Positions 35,271-43,819 of a stretch of DNA of 64,000 bases are shown here, piece by piece (the stretch's first letter is position 1; each line of letters begins with the position of its first letter). The translations under genes and the position numbers were made by a program. Source of the DNA: Halobacterium litoreum (GTDB lineage Archaea > Halobacteriota > Halobacteria > Halobacteriales > Halobacteriaceae); NCBI RefSeq assembly GCF_021233415.1, contig NZ_CP089466.1:806001-870000 (forward strand), read 5' to 3'. The notes under the pieces were generated by a model. It worked only from the letters and a program-made list of their open reading frames with translations. It did not search any database and was not told the DNA's origin.

Positions 35271-35654
35271 TTAGTACCCGCTGTTCTTCGGTGGTCGCGT
35301 CCCGTCGTGGGGAATCGGGGTCACGTCCTCGATGCGGCCGATTTCGAGTCCGGCGCGAGCCATCGCTCGAATCGCGGCCTGCGCGCCCGGCCCGGGGCTC
35401 CGCTGCAGGTTGCCACCGGGGCCGCGGACGCGAACGTGAACCTTCTCGATGCCCTGTTCGAGGACGTTCTCTGCGAGCTGTTCGGCCATCTGCATCGCGG
35501 CGTACGGGGACGCCTCGTCACGGTTCTGCTTCACCACGGAGCCACCACTGGACTTCGCGAGCGTCTCGGCGCCCGTCTCGTCCGTGACGGTCATGATGGT
35601 GTTGTTGAACGAGGCGTGGATGTGCGCGATGCCCCATTTGGTTTCGTCAGCCAT
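35271..35654 (-). CDS. rps11: 30S ribosomal protein S11
   Basis: 127 residues. [19 protein letters not shown], the central [18 protein letters not shown], and the C-terminal [16 protein letters not shown] are near-invariant. It is part of the small-subunit platform. The order S13-S4-S11-RpoD is standard for archaea. Confidence 0.96.
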   Translation of the reverse strand: MADETKWGIAHIHASFNNTIMTVTDETGAETLAKSSGGSVVKQNRDEASPYAAMQMAEQLAENVLEQGIEKVHVRVRGPGGNLQRSPGPGAQAAIRAMARAGLEIGRIEDVTPIPHDGTRPPKNSGY

Positions 35655-35660
35655 TGTTGG

Positions 35661-36173
35661 TCACTCCTGTGCACCGGCGCGAGCCGGGTGCAGTTCGTCG
35701 GTGAGTTCGCTCGTCTCGTCGAACGCGATGGCGTCCTCCTCGCTGACCTCGACCTTGTAGGACGGCGCCGTGACGCGGCGACCGTCGACCGTGATGTGGC
35801 CGTGGTTGAGGAACTGACGGGCCTGCGAGACCGTGTTCGCGAGGCCGTCGCGGTAGACGATGGTCTGGAGGCGTCGTTCGAGGACGTCCGTCACGTCGAG
35901 GGACAGGACGTCGTCGAGGCCTTCCTCAGCGGAGAGGATGCCGATGCGCTGCAGACGCGTGACGAACTCGTCGCCGGAGACCTCGCCCGTCTGCCCGAGC
36001 AGGCTCCGTGCTTCGCGGCGGTAGTCGCGCAGTTCGGACTGCGCTCGCCACAGCTCTTCTTTGTTCTTCAGGCCGTAGCGCGAGAGGAGGTCGGACTCCT
36101 CCGCGATACGCTCGCCCTGATACGGGTGGTTCGGCGTCTCGTAGAACTTGGTGTTCTCGCCAGGGAGACCCAT
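35661..36173 (-). CDS. rps4: 30S ribosomal protein S4
   Basis: 170 residues. The N-terminal [17 protein letters not shown] is typical archaeal, and the S4 RNA-binding domain is at about 100-150 ([20 protein letters not shown] then [14 protein letters not shown]). Its ATG shares one base with the end of rps13. Confidence 0.95.
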   Translation of the reverse strand: MGLPGENTKFYETPNHPYQGERIAEESDLLSRYGLKNKEELWRAQSELRDYRREARSLLGQTGEVSGDEFVTRLQRIGILSAEEGLDDVLSLDVTDVLERRLQTIVYRDGLANTVSQARQFLNHGHITVDGRRVTAPSYKVEVSEEDAIAFDETSELTDELHPARAGAQE

Positions 36174-36679
36174 TACTCCTCACCTCCCTCTTCTTCTGCC
36201 TGTTCTTCCTTGATAGCCTCGACGTTCACGCCGATGGTACCCTCGGTACGACCGGTGGACTTCGTGCGCTGACCGCGGACCTTCTGTCCGCGCTCGTGGC
36301 GGATGCCCTTGTACGAGCGGATCATCCGCATGCGGTTGATGTCTTGGTCGCGCGTGAGTTCCACGTCGTTGCCCGTGATGTGCTGGGTGTCGCCGGTGTA
36401 GAAGTCGTTCCGGCGGTTCGCCAGCCAGTCCGGGGCGTGTTCCGTGAACCCGTCGACGGCTTCGGTGACGCTCTCGATGGCGTCCTCGTCGAGGCGGCCG
36501 AAGGTAGCGGAGCGGTCGACGCCCGCTTCCTCGGCGATGACCCGCGCGACTCGACGGCCGACGCCGTCGAGTTCCGCGAGGGCGCGCTCGACGGTCTTCG
36601 TCCCGTCGAGGTCTGTCTGACCGATGCGGACGAAGTATCGAATGTCCTCGTCCGCGTCCTGTTGTTCTTCCGAACTCAT
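36173..36679 (-). CDS. rps13: 30S ribosomal protein S13
   Basis: 168 residues. [20 protein letters not shown] opens the fold, and the C-terminal [20 protein letters not shown] with [14 protein letters not shown] is the head-domain signature. It is the first protein gene of the operon, just after tRNA-Ser(GCU). Confidence 0.95.
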   Translation of the reverse strand: MSSEEQQDADEDIRYFVRIGQTDLDGTKTVERALAELDGVGRRVARVIAEEAGVDRSATFGRLDEDAIESVTEAVDGFTEHAPDWLANRRNDFYTGDTQHITGNDVELTRDQDINRMRMIRSYKGIRHERGQKVRGQRTKSTGRTEGTIGVNVEAIKEEQAEEEGGEE

Positions 36680-36700
36680 GATTGGTGTGTTGCGGAAAGG

Positions 36701-36783
36701 CGTCGTGGCGGGGATTTGAACCCCGGAGGCTTACGCCACAGAGTTAGCAACCCTGCGCCTTGACCAGGCTAGGCTACCACGAC
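36701..36783 (-). tRNA. tRNA-Ser (anticodon GCU)
   Basis: The 83-base class II tRNA has acceptor strands GTCGTGG and CCACGAC with discriminator G, as expected for serine. The anticodon stem CAGGG/CTCTG (one G-U pair) holds the loop TTGCTAA (anticodon GCT). The T-arm is CGGGGTTCAAATCCCCG. It precedes rps13 and is probably processed from the same transcript. Confidence 0.95.
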
Positions 36784-36865
36784 ACGGCTTTCTTGGTGTA
36801 TCTTCGCCCTCTCGGACTCGGGACCCGTGCCCCTACAGTGACTGCACTCGTGAGAACTCGTGGCC

Positions 36866-36878
36866 CGTACTTAAACAT
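36866..36878 (-). promoter_or_regulatory. TATA element of the tRNA-Ser/S13 operon
   Basis: GTACTTAAACAT lies about 90 bases upstream of the tRNA-Ser 5' end, so the tRNA would be cut from a precursor with a 5' leader of about 60 bases. Confidence 0.5.
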
Positions 36879-36929
36879 CACGAAAGCAAGGTGGCGTCTC
36901 GGCACTCCCCAGACCGAGCCAGTAGCCGA

Positions 36930-37919
36930 CTACGCGTCGAGTACGTCCACGTACTCGTCGTTTATCTCCCAGCCGCCGTCGCCGTCCTCGACCATGTACT
37001 CGCCGTAGTACGGGACGCGCTCGTCGACGGTCTCGCGGAACGCCTCGCGAATCTCTGGTCTCGTCATGTCGCCCATCGACCGCAGGTCGTCGTTCCGGTT
37101 CAGACACCCCTTCAGGTATCCTTCGTGCGTGACGCGCACGCGATGGCAGTTCGCGCAGAACTCCTCGTTGCCCACCGGGTCGACGATTTCGACCATCCCG
37201 CCGCCCGAATCGGCGTCCTCGCCGCCCACCCAGTAGCGCTTCCGGTCGTGCATCTCCCGGGTCTCCACGCGCTCGGCGCGCTCCGCCAGCCAGTCGTGGA
37301 CGTCGCCGATGTCCACCGCCCACTCCGGCTTCCCGACGAGTTCCGGCATGAACTCGATGAGTTGGAGCTGTAGACCGTCGTTCTCGGCGACGTGGTCGAC
37401 CATCTCCGGGACGTATCCCGCCGTCTTCTCGAACACGACCATGTTCAGTTTCACCGGGTCGAGGCCCGCGTCCACCGCTGCGCGAACGCCCTCGAGTACG
37501 CGCTCGTAGGTCGAACTCTGCGTCAGCGCCTTGAAGTCCGCCGGGTCGAGGGCGTCCTGCGAGACGTTCACCCGTTCCAGTCCTGCGTCCACCAGTCCCT
37601 CCGCACGTCCCGAGAGGAACGTCCCGTTCGTCGTCATCGACACCGCCATCGAGTCGGGCGCCCGACGCACGATTTCTTCTAGGTCGTCCCGCAGCATCGG
37701 TTCGCCGCCCGTGAGTTTCACGCTGTCCACGCCGAACTCGCTGGCGACCTCCAGGAACCGGACCACGTCGTCCGCCGTCATCTCGTGGTCCCGGGGGTCC
37801 ATCGGGCCACGCGTGTCTCCCAACCCCTCGTTGTGACAGTAGACGCAATCGAAGTTACAGCGGTCGGTGAGGGAGACGCGGACCCCGGACACCTCGCGCC
37901 CGAACGAGTCCGAGAGCAT
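36930..37919 (-). CDS. moaA: GTP 3',8-cyclase MoaA (molybdenum cofactor synthesis)
   Basis: 329 residues from the ATG at 37919, chosen because GTTTAAAT sits exactly 27 bases before it; an in-frame start at 37934 is less likely. The radical-SAM motif is CNFDCVYC (C-x3-C-x2-C). The second cluster is supplied by the C-terminal CANCHRVRV and a later Cys in LKGCLNR. It starts molybdopterin synthesis by cyclising GTP. The nucleotidyltransferase-moeA pair (54187-56009) and a tungstate-type binding protein (63333-64000) belong to the same theme. Confidence 0.94.
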   Translation of the reverse strand: MLSDSFGREVSGVRVSLTDRCNFDCVYCHNEGLGDTRGPMDPRDHEMTADDVVRFLEVASEFGVDSVKLTGGEPMLRDDLEEIVRRAPDSMAVSMTTNGTFLSGRAEGLVDAGLERVNVSQDALDPADFKALTQSSTYERVLEGVRAAVDAGLDPVKLNMVVFEKTAGYVPEMVDHVAENDGLQLQLIEFMPELVGKPEWAVDIGDVHDWLAERAERVETREMHDRKRYWVGGEDADSGGGMVEIVDPVGNEEFCANCHRVRVTHEGYLKGCLNRNDDLRSMGDMTRPEIREAFRETVDERVPYYGEYMVEDGDGGWEINDEYVDVLDA

Positions 37920-37941
37920 GCTACTGTATCCCACGTACAGA

Positions 37942-37951
37942 CGTTTAAATC
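37942..37951 (-). promoter_or_regulatory. TATA box of moaA
   Basis: The consensus-like GTTTAAAT at 37943-37950 is 27 bases from the moaA ATG. It and the mrp promoter share a divergent region of about 150 bases. Confidence 0.65.
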
Positions 37952-38033
37952 CGCGGGTGAAACCGCCCGAAGCGTAACCGTTCGTGGTTACGTGCCGTCG
38001 CTCGCGTCCGCTACTCGGGATCGTTCGTCACAA

Positions 38034-38042
38034 TCCTTATCG
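38034..38042 (+). promoter_or_regulatory. TATA element of mrp
   Basis: CCTTATCG is centred 29 bases before the mrp ATG at 38067. Confidence 0.5.
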
Positions 38043-38066
38043 GCGCACCGCGTCCTACTCGGAGCC

Positions 38067-39101
38067 ATGAACGAAGCCGACGTCCTCGACCTCCTCGAAG
38101 CCGTCGAGGACCCCGCGCTCGGCGACGACATCGTCTCGCTGGGCCTCGTCAACGACCTCGACGTCGACGGCGACACCGTCACCATCTCGCTTGCACTCGG
38201 CGCGCCCTACTCGCCGACCGAGACAGATATCGCCGGCCGCGTCCGCGAAGTGCTCCACGCCGAAGGCCTCGAAACCGACCTCACGGCCGCCATCCCCGAC
38301 CGCACCGGCGACGACGTCCTCCCCGGCGTCAAGAACGTCGTCGCCGTCGCCTCCGGCAAGGGCGGCGTCGGCAAGTCCACCGTCGCCGTCAACCTCGCTG
38401 CGGGCCTCGCCGACCGCGGTGCGCGCGTCGGCCTCTTCGACGCCGACATCTACGGGCCCAACGTCCCACGGATGGTCGACGCCGACGACCACCCGCAGGC
38501 CACCGAGAGCGAGACCATCGTCCCGCCCGAGAAGTTCGGCATGAAACTCATGAGCATGGCGTTCATGGTCGGCGAAGACGACCCCGTCATCTGGCGCGGC
38601 CCGATGATCCACAAAGTCATCACGCAACTCATCGAGGATGTCGAGTGGGGCTACCTCGACTACCTCGTCGTCGACCTCCCGCCGGGAACCGGCGACACCC
38701 AACTCACGCTACTCCAGACCGTCCCGCTCACCGGCGCCGTCGTCGTCACCACCCCGCAGGACGTCGCCGTCGACGACGCCCGCAAAGGCCTCCGCATGTT
38801 CGGCCGCCACGACACCACCGTCCTCGGCATCGCCGAGAACATGAGCACCTTCGTCTGCCCCGACTGCGGCGACGAACACGACATCTTCGGGAGCGGCGGC
38901 GGCCGCGAGTTCGCCGACGACAACGACCTCCCGTTCCTCGGCTCCATCCCCCTCGACCCGAGCGTCCGCTCCGGGAGCGACGACGGCGAACCGGTCGTCC
39001 TCGACGACGACAACGACACCGGCGGCGCGTTCCGCGACCTCACCGCCGAAACCGCCGACATGCTCGGCCTCGTCAACCGACGGAGCGTCGCCGATGACTG
39101 A
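38067..39101 (+). CDS. mrp: Mrp/NBP35-family iron-sulfur carrier ATPase
   Basis: 344 residues. The N-terminal DUF59 domain (VLDLLEAVEDPALGDDIVSL) is fused to a ParA-type NTPase with the deviant Walker A ASGKGGVGKSTVAVNLA, the DADIYGPNVPRM switch and YLVVDLPPGTGDTQLTLLQ. A C-terminal CPDC (FVCPDCGDEHDIF) is the cysteine pair that holds the bridging cluster. It assembles and delivers iron-sulfur clusters. Divergent to moaA, whose product needs such clusters. Confidence 0.92.
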   Translation: MNEADVLDLLEAVEDPALGDDIVSLGLVNDLDVDGDTVTISLALGAPYSPTETDIAGRVREVLHAEGLETDLTAAIPDRTGDDVLPGVKNVVAVASGKGGVGKSTVAVNLAAGLADRGARVGLFDADIYGPNVPRMVDADDHPQATESETIVPPEKFGMKLMSMAFMVGEDDPVIWRGPMIHKVITQLIEDVEWGYLDYLVVDLPPGTGDTQLTLLQTVPLTGAVVVTTPQDVAVDDARKGLRMFGRHDTTVLGIAENMSTFVCPDCGDEHDIFGSGGGREFADDNDLPFLGSIPLDPSVRSGSDDGEPVVLDDDNDTGGAFRDLTAETADMLGLVNRRSVADD

Positions 39102-39309
39102 ATTCGACGATCACGAGAAACGCGACGCCCTCCGCGAGGTAGCGAACGAACTCCGGAACGAGGACTCCGAAGAAGCCGAACGCGTCGCCGCCATCGTCCA
39201 CCGCGTCAGCGACATCTACGCCGACGACGAGGACGTCGACGCCCAGCACGTCTACCTCAACATGCGGAACATCCTCGAAATCTCGGAGCAGGGCGGAATC
39301 GACCGTTAG
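39094..39309 (+). CDS. small acidic helical protein downstream of mrp
   Basis: 71 residues with no cysteines and no signal. It is predicted nearly all helical: KRDALREVANELRNEDSEE, RVAAIVHRVSDIYAD, then a short beta/helix ending VYLNMRNILEISEQGG. I do not recognise a family. The ATG overlaps the mrp stop by 8 bases, so translation is coupled; a partner role for Mrp is an inference from this coupling. Confidence 0.7.
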   Translation: MTEFDDHEKRDALREVANELRNEDSEEAERVAAIVHRVSDIYADDEDVDAQHVYLNMRNILEISEQGGIDR

Positions 39310-39310
39310 G

Positions 39311-40270
39311 TCAGCGACGCTTTCGGCGCCGCCACAGCCCGAGCCCACCGACGACCAACACCACGGTCGCGACCGCGCCAATCCGCGAAGCGCGCTCGGA
39401 GATCGGTTTCACGTCCGGCCCCTGGTCGCGGTACTTTTTGGCTGACTCGTTCTCGTAGTAGACCTCCTCGTTCATGTCCGAGAGGTTCGGGACCTCCTCG
39501 AAGGCGCGCTCCCACGAGCGGTCGGTGCCGTTCGGATTCGCGACGAACTCCTCCCGGTCGAATTTCCCGTCCGAGCGCTTCCAGTGCTCGTACAACTTGA
39601 GTTCCCCGACGACTGTCTCGCCCGGCGATTCCTCCAATGGGACGTGGTAGACGAGCGTGTGGTTGTCTGGACGGTTTGGTAGGTCTCGTGAAGTTGGCGT
39701 TTCGAACGTTTTCACTAATAATGAAGGGTAATACGACCGGTTGGCCGGATTCGTCGCCGTCACTTCGAGAGTCGTTTCGCCACTACTCTGATTTCGAAGT
39801 ACTTCCACGTCGGTGATGTACGGCGATGGGAACCCGCCCTCTTCGGACTCGTCGAATCGTTCGGTGAAATTGAACACTGCAGTACCGGCGTAGGTACCTG
39901 CTCGCACGGTGTGGTTCTCGGCGGTTACGTCGATCCAGCCGGTGATATTGCTCTGTGCAGAGAATGTCTCACCAGGTGCTATTCGCTCACTCGGCAGATT
40001 TCGAACTGTTCTGTCGTCGACCTGAATCCCGTATCCAGCCTTCGTTTTCTTTTCACCTACGTTCTCCGCCGAGACGCAGACCAACCGTTCAGACTGGTCG
40101 AACGTGATTGTGTATTGTACTTCTATTTCGCCGAGTGTTTCGACGCCCGTCCAGACCTCTCCTTGACAGTTCTGCTCAGACCGAAGATTCGTGCCGCTAG
40201 CCGGCGCGACTGCCGAAAAGAGGACCAGTCCTGCCAAGACGAGAGCAGCAGTCTTACTCGTACCCAACAT
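39311..40270 (-). CDS. secreted, C-terminally membrane-anchored protein (companion of the PKD protein)
   Basis: 319 residues. A signal peptide (residues 1-26, LVLAGLVLFSAVAPASG), a beta-rich extracellular part with N-glycosylation sequons (NITG, NHT, NFTE, NQSS), one disulfide-capable Cys pair (about 34 and 65), and a C-terminal membrane helix followed by the basic stop RRRKRR. It overlaps the end of the large upstream gene by 17 bases, so the two are one operon. GC is lower than in the neighbours. The function is unknown; it could anchor its partner. Confidence 0.7.
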   Translation of the reverse strand: MLGTSKTAALVLAGLVLFSAVAPASGTNLRSEQNCQGEVWTGVETLGEIEVQYTITFDQSERLVCVSAENVGEKKTKAGYGIQVDDRTVRNLPSERIAPGETFSAQSNITGWIDVTAENHTVRAGTYAGTAVFNFTERFDESEEGGFPSPYITDVEVLRNQSSGETTLEVTATNPANRSYYPSLLVKTFETPTSRDLPNRPDNHTLVYHVPLEESPGETVVGELKLYEHWKRSDGKFDREEFVANPNGTDRSWERAFEEVPNLSDMNEEVYYENESAKKYRDQGPDVKPISERASRIGAVATVVLVVGGLGLWRRRKRR

Positions 40271-43200
40271 CTGATTCGTTCACGTGATTAGAGATGAAGT
40301 TTTTAGATTCTTCGGTTGTAAGAAAGACGTCCGCGCTCTCTTCGACTGTGATTTCTCGCGTCTGTGTCTGTACTTGTCCCTTCTGGCCACTGCTCGGTGA
40401 GCGGAGTCGGGTCCGGAGTTCGACTGTCGCAGTTACTGACGTTCGGACCACGTTCGACGGGTTCGCCGGGTCCGAAACTTGCTCGAGCGAGGTTCCAGCG
40501 TCGAGACGCATCATCCACTGCTTCGTCGGCTCCGTCTCGCCGACGCGCACGTCGGCGTTCGACGTGTAGATTAACTTCGCTCGGTCGCTTTCCACTGTTT
40601 CGTACGGCAACCACTCGTACTCCGCTGACTGTGTCTGCACGGTCTTCGACGCGAGGTACGTCCGTTCCGTTCGCTCGTGGTGCGTCGTGACAGAGTACTC
40701 GTACTGGCGCTCGTAATCGGCGTTCTCGACTTTCACGCTTCGCCGCGCGCCGGTCTTGTCGTGGGCGGGATTCTTGGGGCGCTGGCTCCAGTACGTCCTC
40801 GTCTCGTCGCGGTACTTCGTTACCTGCCGTTCTCCCTCGTAGGTCTTCGAGTGAGTCACCGTGATCGTGTCCTTGTATTCGCGACACCCGAGACCTGGGA
40901 GGCAATTTTCTCGCGTCACCGTCTCTGTCTCGGTCCATTCGACGGTGTACTGGTAGTGCTCGGTCGTCTCGTACGCGACCCGCTCCTCGTACCGGAACTG
41001 CCACTCGGTCCGGTACTCCGCCGGATCTACCACCGTTCGCCGAGTATCTCCGGTGAATTCTCCGCCGCCCGTTCTCGAGTTCCGCCAGACGGTGTCCGTC
41101 TCCGTCCACTCGCGGACGCGCATCTCTGACCCCGCGGACGACCACGTCGGGTTCGCACCGAGGAACAGCTTCCGCCCCATCTCGTTCGCGAACTCTCGCT
41201 GTCGCGTGTCGTACGCGGCGGACTGCGTCTTCGTGCGCTTCTCCAAGTGGTACGCCGTCCCCGAGCGACTGGTGCGGTACACGTCGTATCCCTGCGCTTC
41301 GAGCGCGTCTTTCCGCGTGGGGTTCGACGTTTTCCGCACCGTGTGGTCGTCGCGCTCTTCGAGATACTGGACGTCCATGTCGGTGACGTTGCTGTACGTG
41401 TTCAGTGGCTCGTACAGCGCTGGCTTCGGGAGCGAGACTGTCCTCGTCGCCTGTGGGCTGTCGGTAGCGTAAATTGTGACGTTCGGCTGGCCGTCGAGCA
41501 GTTCGTGTGCCGGAACCGAGACGTCCCACTCGTGGTAGATGTACGACGCCCCCGCACTGTCGTCGTCGGGGTTGTCGCCTTCGCCACCGCCCGGCTCGTT
41601 TTCGACTCGATTGTGGCCCGTGACGTTGCCAACGTCCGTCCTGAGGCCGAAGTCGATGTGATCTCCCCCCGTATCGTTTTGGTAGCGCTGTTTCGCGAGC
41701 TCGTACGTGTTCGTCTTAACCGTGTACGTGACCGACTCGTTCGGGAAGTAGGGGCCCGGTTTGTCGACGACCGGTTCAGCCAGGTCCGGGACGAACCAGT
41801 GGAGAATCTTGTACGTGGTGGTCGTCTCGCCTTGTTCGTCAGTGACGTTCAACTTGACACGGTCGTAGACATCGAGTTTTCCGATTGGACCGGGTACATC
41901 GCGCCCATCGTCGGTATGGATCCAAGTATAGCTGAGCTCGGACCCATCCGGGTCGAAAGAATCGGACGCATCGAACCATGCACCCCGGAATCCCTGCCTA
42001 CGGTTCTCCGACTCGACCAGTTCCAGTCGGATAATCGGTTTAGCAGTGGTCACCAATACCGCGTCTTCGTTGTAAGTGTCTTCGGCAGTAGACGAACCAC
42101 GCTGCCACTCGACGACAGATTTGATTCCTATCTCTCCGGGGTTATGCCGCATAAAATCTCGCTGAAACGTCAGATGCCCTGATTGAGACTGAGAACGTCT
42201 CCAATCACCGTTCTCAACGATACCATCTCTTTGGGTGGCATAGCCGGGTTCAATGTACTCTGGATTGACACCGTTCAAGTCGACTTTCATCTGGTACGTC
42301 GCGGTGTACCGTTCGGTGTTCAGTCGCGGGTGGTAGACGTCGAGTGGTCCGTCTTCGACAAACCCGGCAGAGACGACTTCCGGCGGTCCGGGGACGTGGA
42401 TTCGCCGCGTTTCGGCGTCGACTTGGCCGCGGGCGTCGCGGGCGCGAACGGTGAGCGCGTGGCGTCCGGGTTCGAGGCCGGCGAGCCGTTCGAGGAGCGT
42501 GAGTTGGTGGCCGTCGCCGCTTGCTCGCTCGATGCCGCCCGTCGTGACCGTTCGTTTGGGTTCGCCGTCGACGAGCACTGAGAGGGAGCGGAGGTTGCCG
42601 AGGCCGTCGGTGGCGTACGCGTCGACGGTGACAACGCTCTCGTTGGTGGTGCGTCCGAGGTGGACGTTCGGTTCGGGGTCGGCGACGACGGTTCGGCTGC
42701 CGTCCGGGAAGACGGCGGCACCTGAGCCGTCGTGGGGAACGGCGTAGAGTTCGTGGGTGCCGGGGGTGAGCGTGAGCGTCGCGGTGTCGCCGGTGTCGAC
42801 GCGTCGGTCGTCGAGGTACCAGTCGGCGCCGGTGCCGTCGTCGAGGCGGTAGGTCGCGTCGAGGGCGCCGTCACCCGTGACGACTCGGGGGCCGTCGATG
42901 GTGTGTGCGTCGTCGGCCGCCGGGTCGCTGGTCGGCGAGTCGACCGTGCTGTCGCTCGGGTCGGTGACGGTGACGGTTCTGGTGGCGGTCGTTCGCTGGT
43001 CGTCGGCGTCGACGGCGACGACGCGGACGTCGTGGGTTCCTGTAGTCGGGAACCGGACGTCCAGGTCCGGTGTTGCCGCGCGACCGTCGAGCGCTGTGGT
43101 GGCGCGGCGTTCGCCGTCGACGTACCAGACTGCGCGGTCGAGCGGCGCGGCGCCGGCGGCGAGGTCCGCGGTGAACGTTCCCGTGGCGCCGGTTTCGAGG

Positions 43201-43589
43201 CGCGTCGGGCCGGCGACCGCCGCGTCGGGTGGCGCGCCGGGTTCGGCGGTGACGTAGAGGGTGTCGGTCGCTGTGGCGCCGTCGGCTCCTGTCACGGTTA
43301 GCGTGACCTCGTAGGTGCCGACGCTCGTCGCGCGGAAGCGCGTGCGCTGGCAGTCGCCGCAGTTCGGTTCCGTGGTCGTGCCGTTCGGCGCGGTCACCGT
43401 CCAGTCGTAGTCGGTGACGGTGCCGTCGGGGTCGCGGGAGCCGCCGCCGTCGAGGTAGACTGTCGTGCCTCGCGTGGTGGTCTGGTCGAGGCCGGCGTCG
43501 GCGAGCGGCGGGTCGTTCGTCGTCGCGATGCCGGGTGTCGTCGCGGCTGCCGAGAGCACGAGCAGCGCGAGCAGCCAGTCTGCGTTCAC
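40254..43589 (-). CDS. large secreted PKD-domain surface protein
   Basis: 1111 residues from a GTG at 43589. A signal peptide (ending near residue 23) leads to a PKD domain (about 28-115) containing GGGSRDPDGTVTDYDWTV, with a C-x2-C (PNCGDCQ). Further Ig-like repeats follow, then a second PKD-like motif (DASDSFDPDGSELSYTWIH). The C-terminal third is rich in Tyr, Glu, Thr and Trp in alternating beta patterns (EWTETETV, YEERVAYETTEHYQY) and has one more cysteine pair, ENCLPGLGC. It lacks a membrane anchor, unlike the companion gene. Codon and GC style changes near position 42300. Confidence 0.75.
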   Translation of the reverse strand: MNADWLLALLVLSAAATTPGIATTNDPPLADAGLDQTTTRGTTVYLDGGGSRDPDGTVTDYDWTVTAPNGTTTEPNCGDCQRTRFRATSVGTYEVTLTVTGADGATATDTLYVTAEPGAPPDAAVAGPTRLETGATGTFTADLAAGAAPLDRAVWYVDGERRATTALDGRAATPDLDVRFPTTGTHDVRVVAVDADDQRTTATRTVTVTDPSDSTVDSPTSDPAADDAHTIDGPRVVTGDGALDATYRLDDGTGADWYLDDRRVDTGDTATLTLTPGTHELYAVPHDGSGAAVFPDGSRTVVADPEPNVHLGRTTNESVVTVDAYATDGLGNLRSLSVLVDGEPKRTVTTGGIERASGDGHQLTLLERLAGLEPGRHALTVRARDARGQVDAETRRIHVPGPPEVVSAGFVEDGPLDVYHPRLNTERYTATYQMKVDLNGVNPEYIEPGYATQRDGIVENGDWRRSQSQSGHLTFQRDFMRHNPGEIGIKSVVEWQRGSSTAEDTYNEDAVLVTTAKPIIRLELVESENRRQGFRGAWFDASDSFDPDGSELSYTWIHTDDGRDVPGPIGKLDVYDRVKLNVTDEQGETTTTYKILHWFVPDLAEPVVDKPGPYFPNESVTYTVKTNTYELAKQRYQNDTGGDHIDFGLRTDVGNVTGHNRVENEPGGGEGDNPDDDSAGASYIYHEWDVSVPAHELLDGQPNVTIYATDSPQATRTVSLPKPALYEPLNTYSNVTDMDVQYLEERDDHTVRKTSNPTRKDALEAQGYDVYRTSRSGTAYHLEKRTKTQSAAYDTRQREFANEMGRKLFLGANPTWSSAGSEMRVREWTETDTVWRNSRTGGGEFTGDTRRTVVDPAEYRTEWQFRYEERVAYETTEHYQYTVEWTETETVTRENCLPGLGCREYKDTITVTHSKTYEGERQVTKYRDETRTYWSQRPKNPAHDKTGARRSVKVENADYERQYEYSVTTHHERTERTYLASKTVQTQSAEYEWLPYETVESDRAKLIYTSNADVRVGETEPTKQWMMRLDAGTSLEQVSDPANPSNVVRTSVTATVELRTRLRSPSSGQKGQVQTQTREITVEESADVFLTTEESKNFISNHVNESDVGYE

Positions 43590-43613
43590 ACTACACAGAG
43601 TTGAATACTCTAA

Positions 43614-43627
43614 TCAGTATATAAAAT
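43614..43627 (-). promoter_or_regulatory. TATA box of the secreted-protein operon
   Basis: TTTTATATACTG on the minus strand (about 43614-43625) is centred about 30 bases before the GTG at 43589. The gap 43590-43819 holds this and the korA upstream region; no gene is seen in it. Confidence 0.6.
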
Positions 43628-43819
43628 TTCAGAATGAGATTAAATGATACAATTTGCCTCTGTTCCGTGTATAGGTTGCTTCGCGCCGGAGGGCTGGTGC
43701 GTCAGCGGTCGTGTGGGGCAGTCCTTAATCATCGTTCAATGCTAATGGATGGCAAACGATTTAGTGTGGACCACTCCTACTCCCGATAACGGTCCGTATC
43801 GCGGGCCAGAGGTTACATT

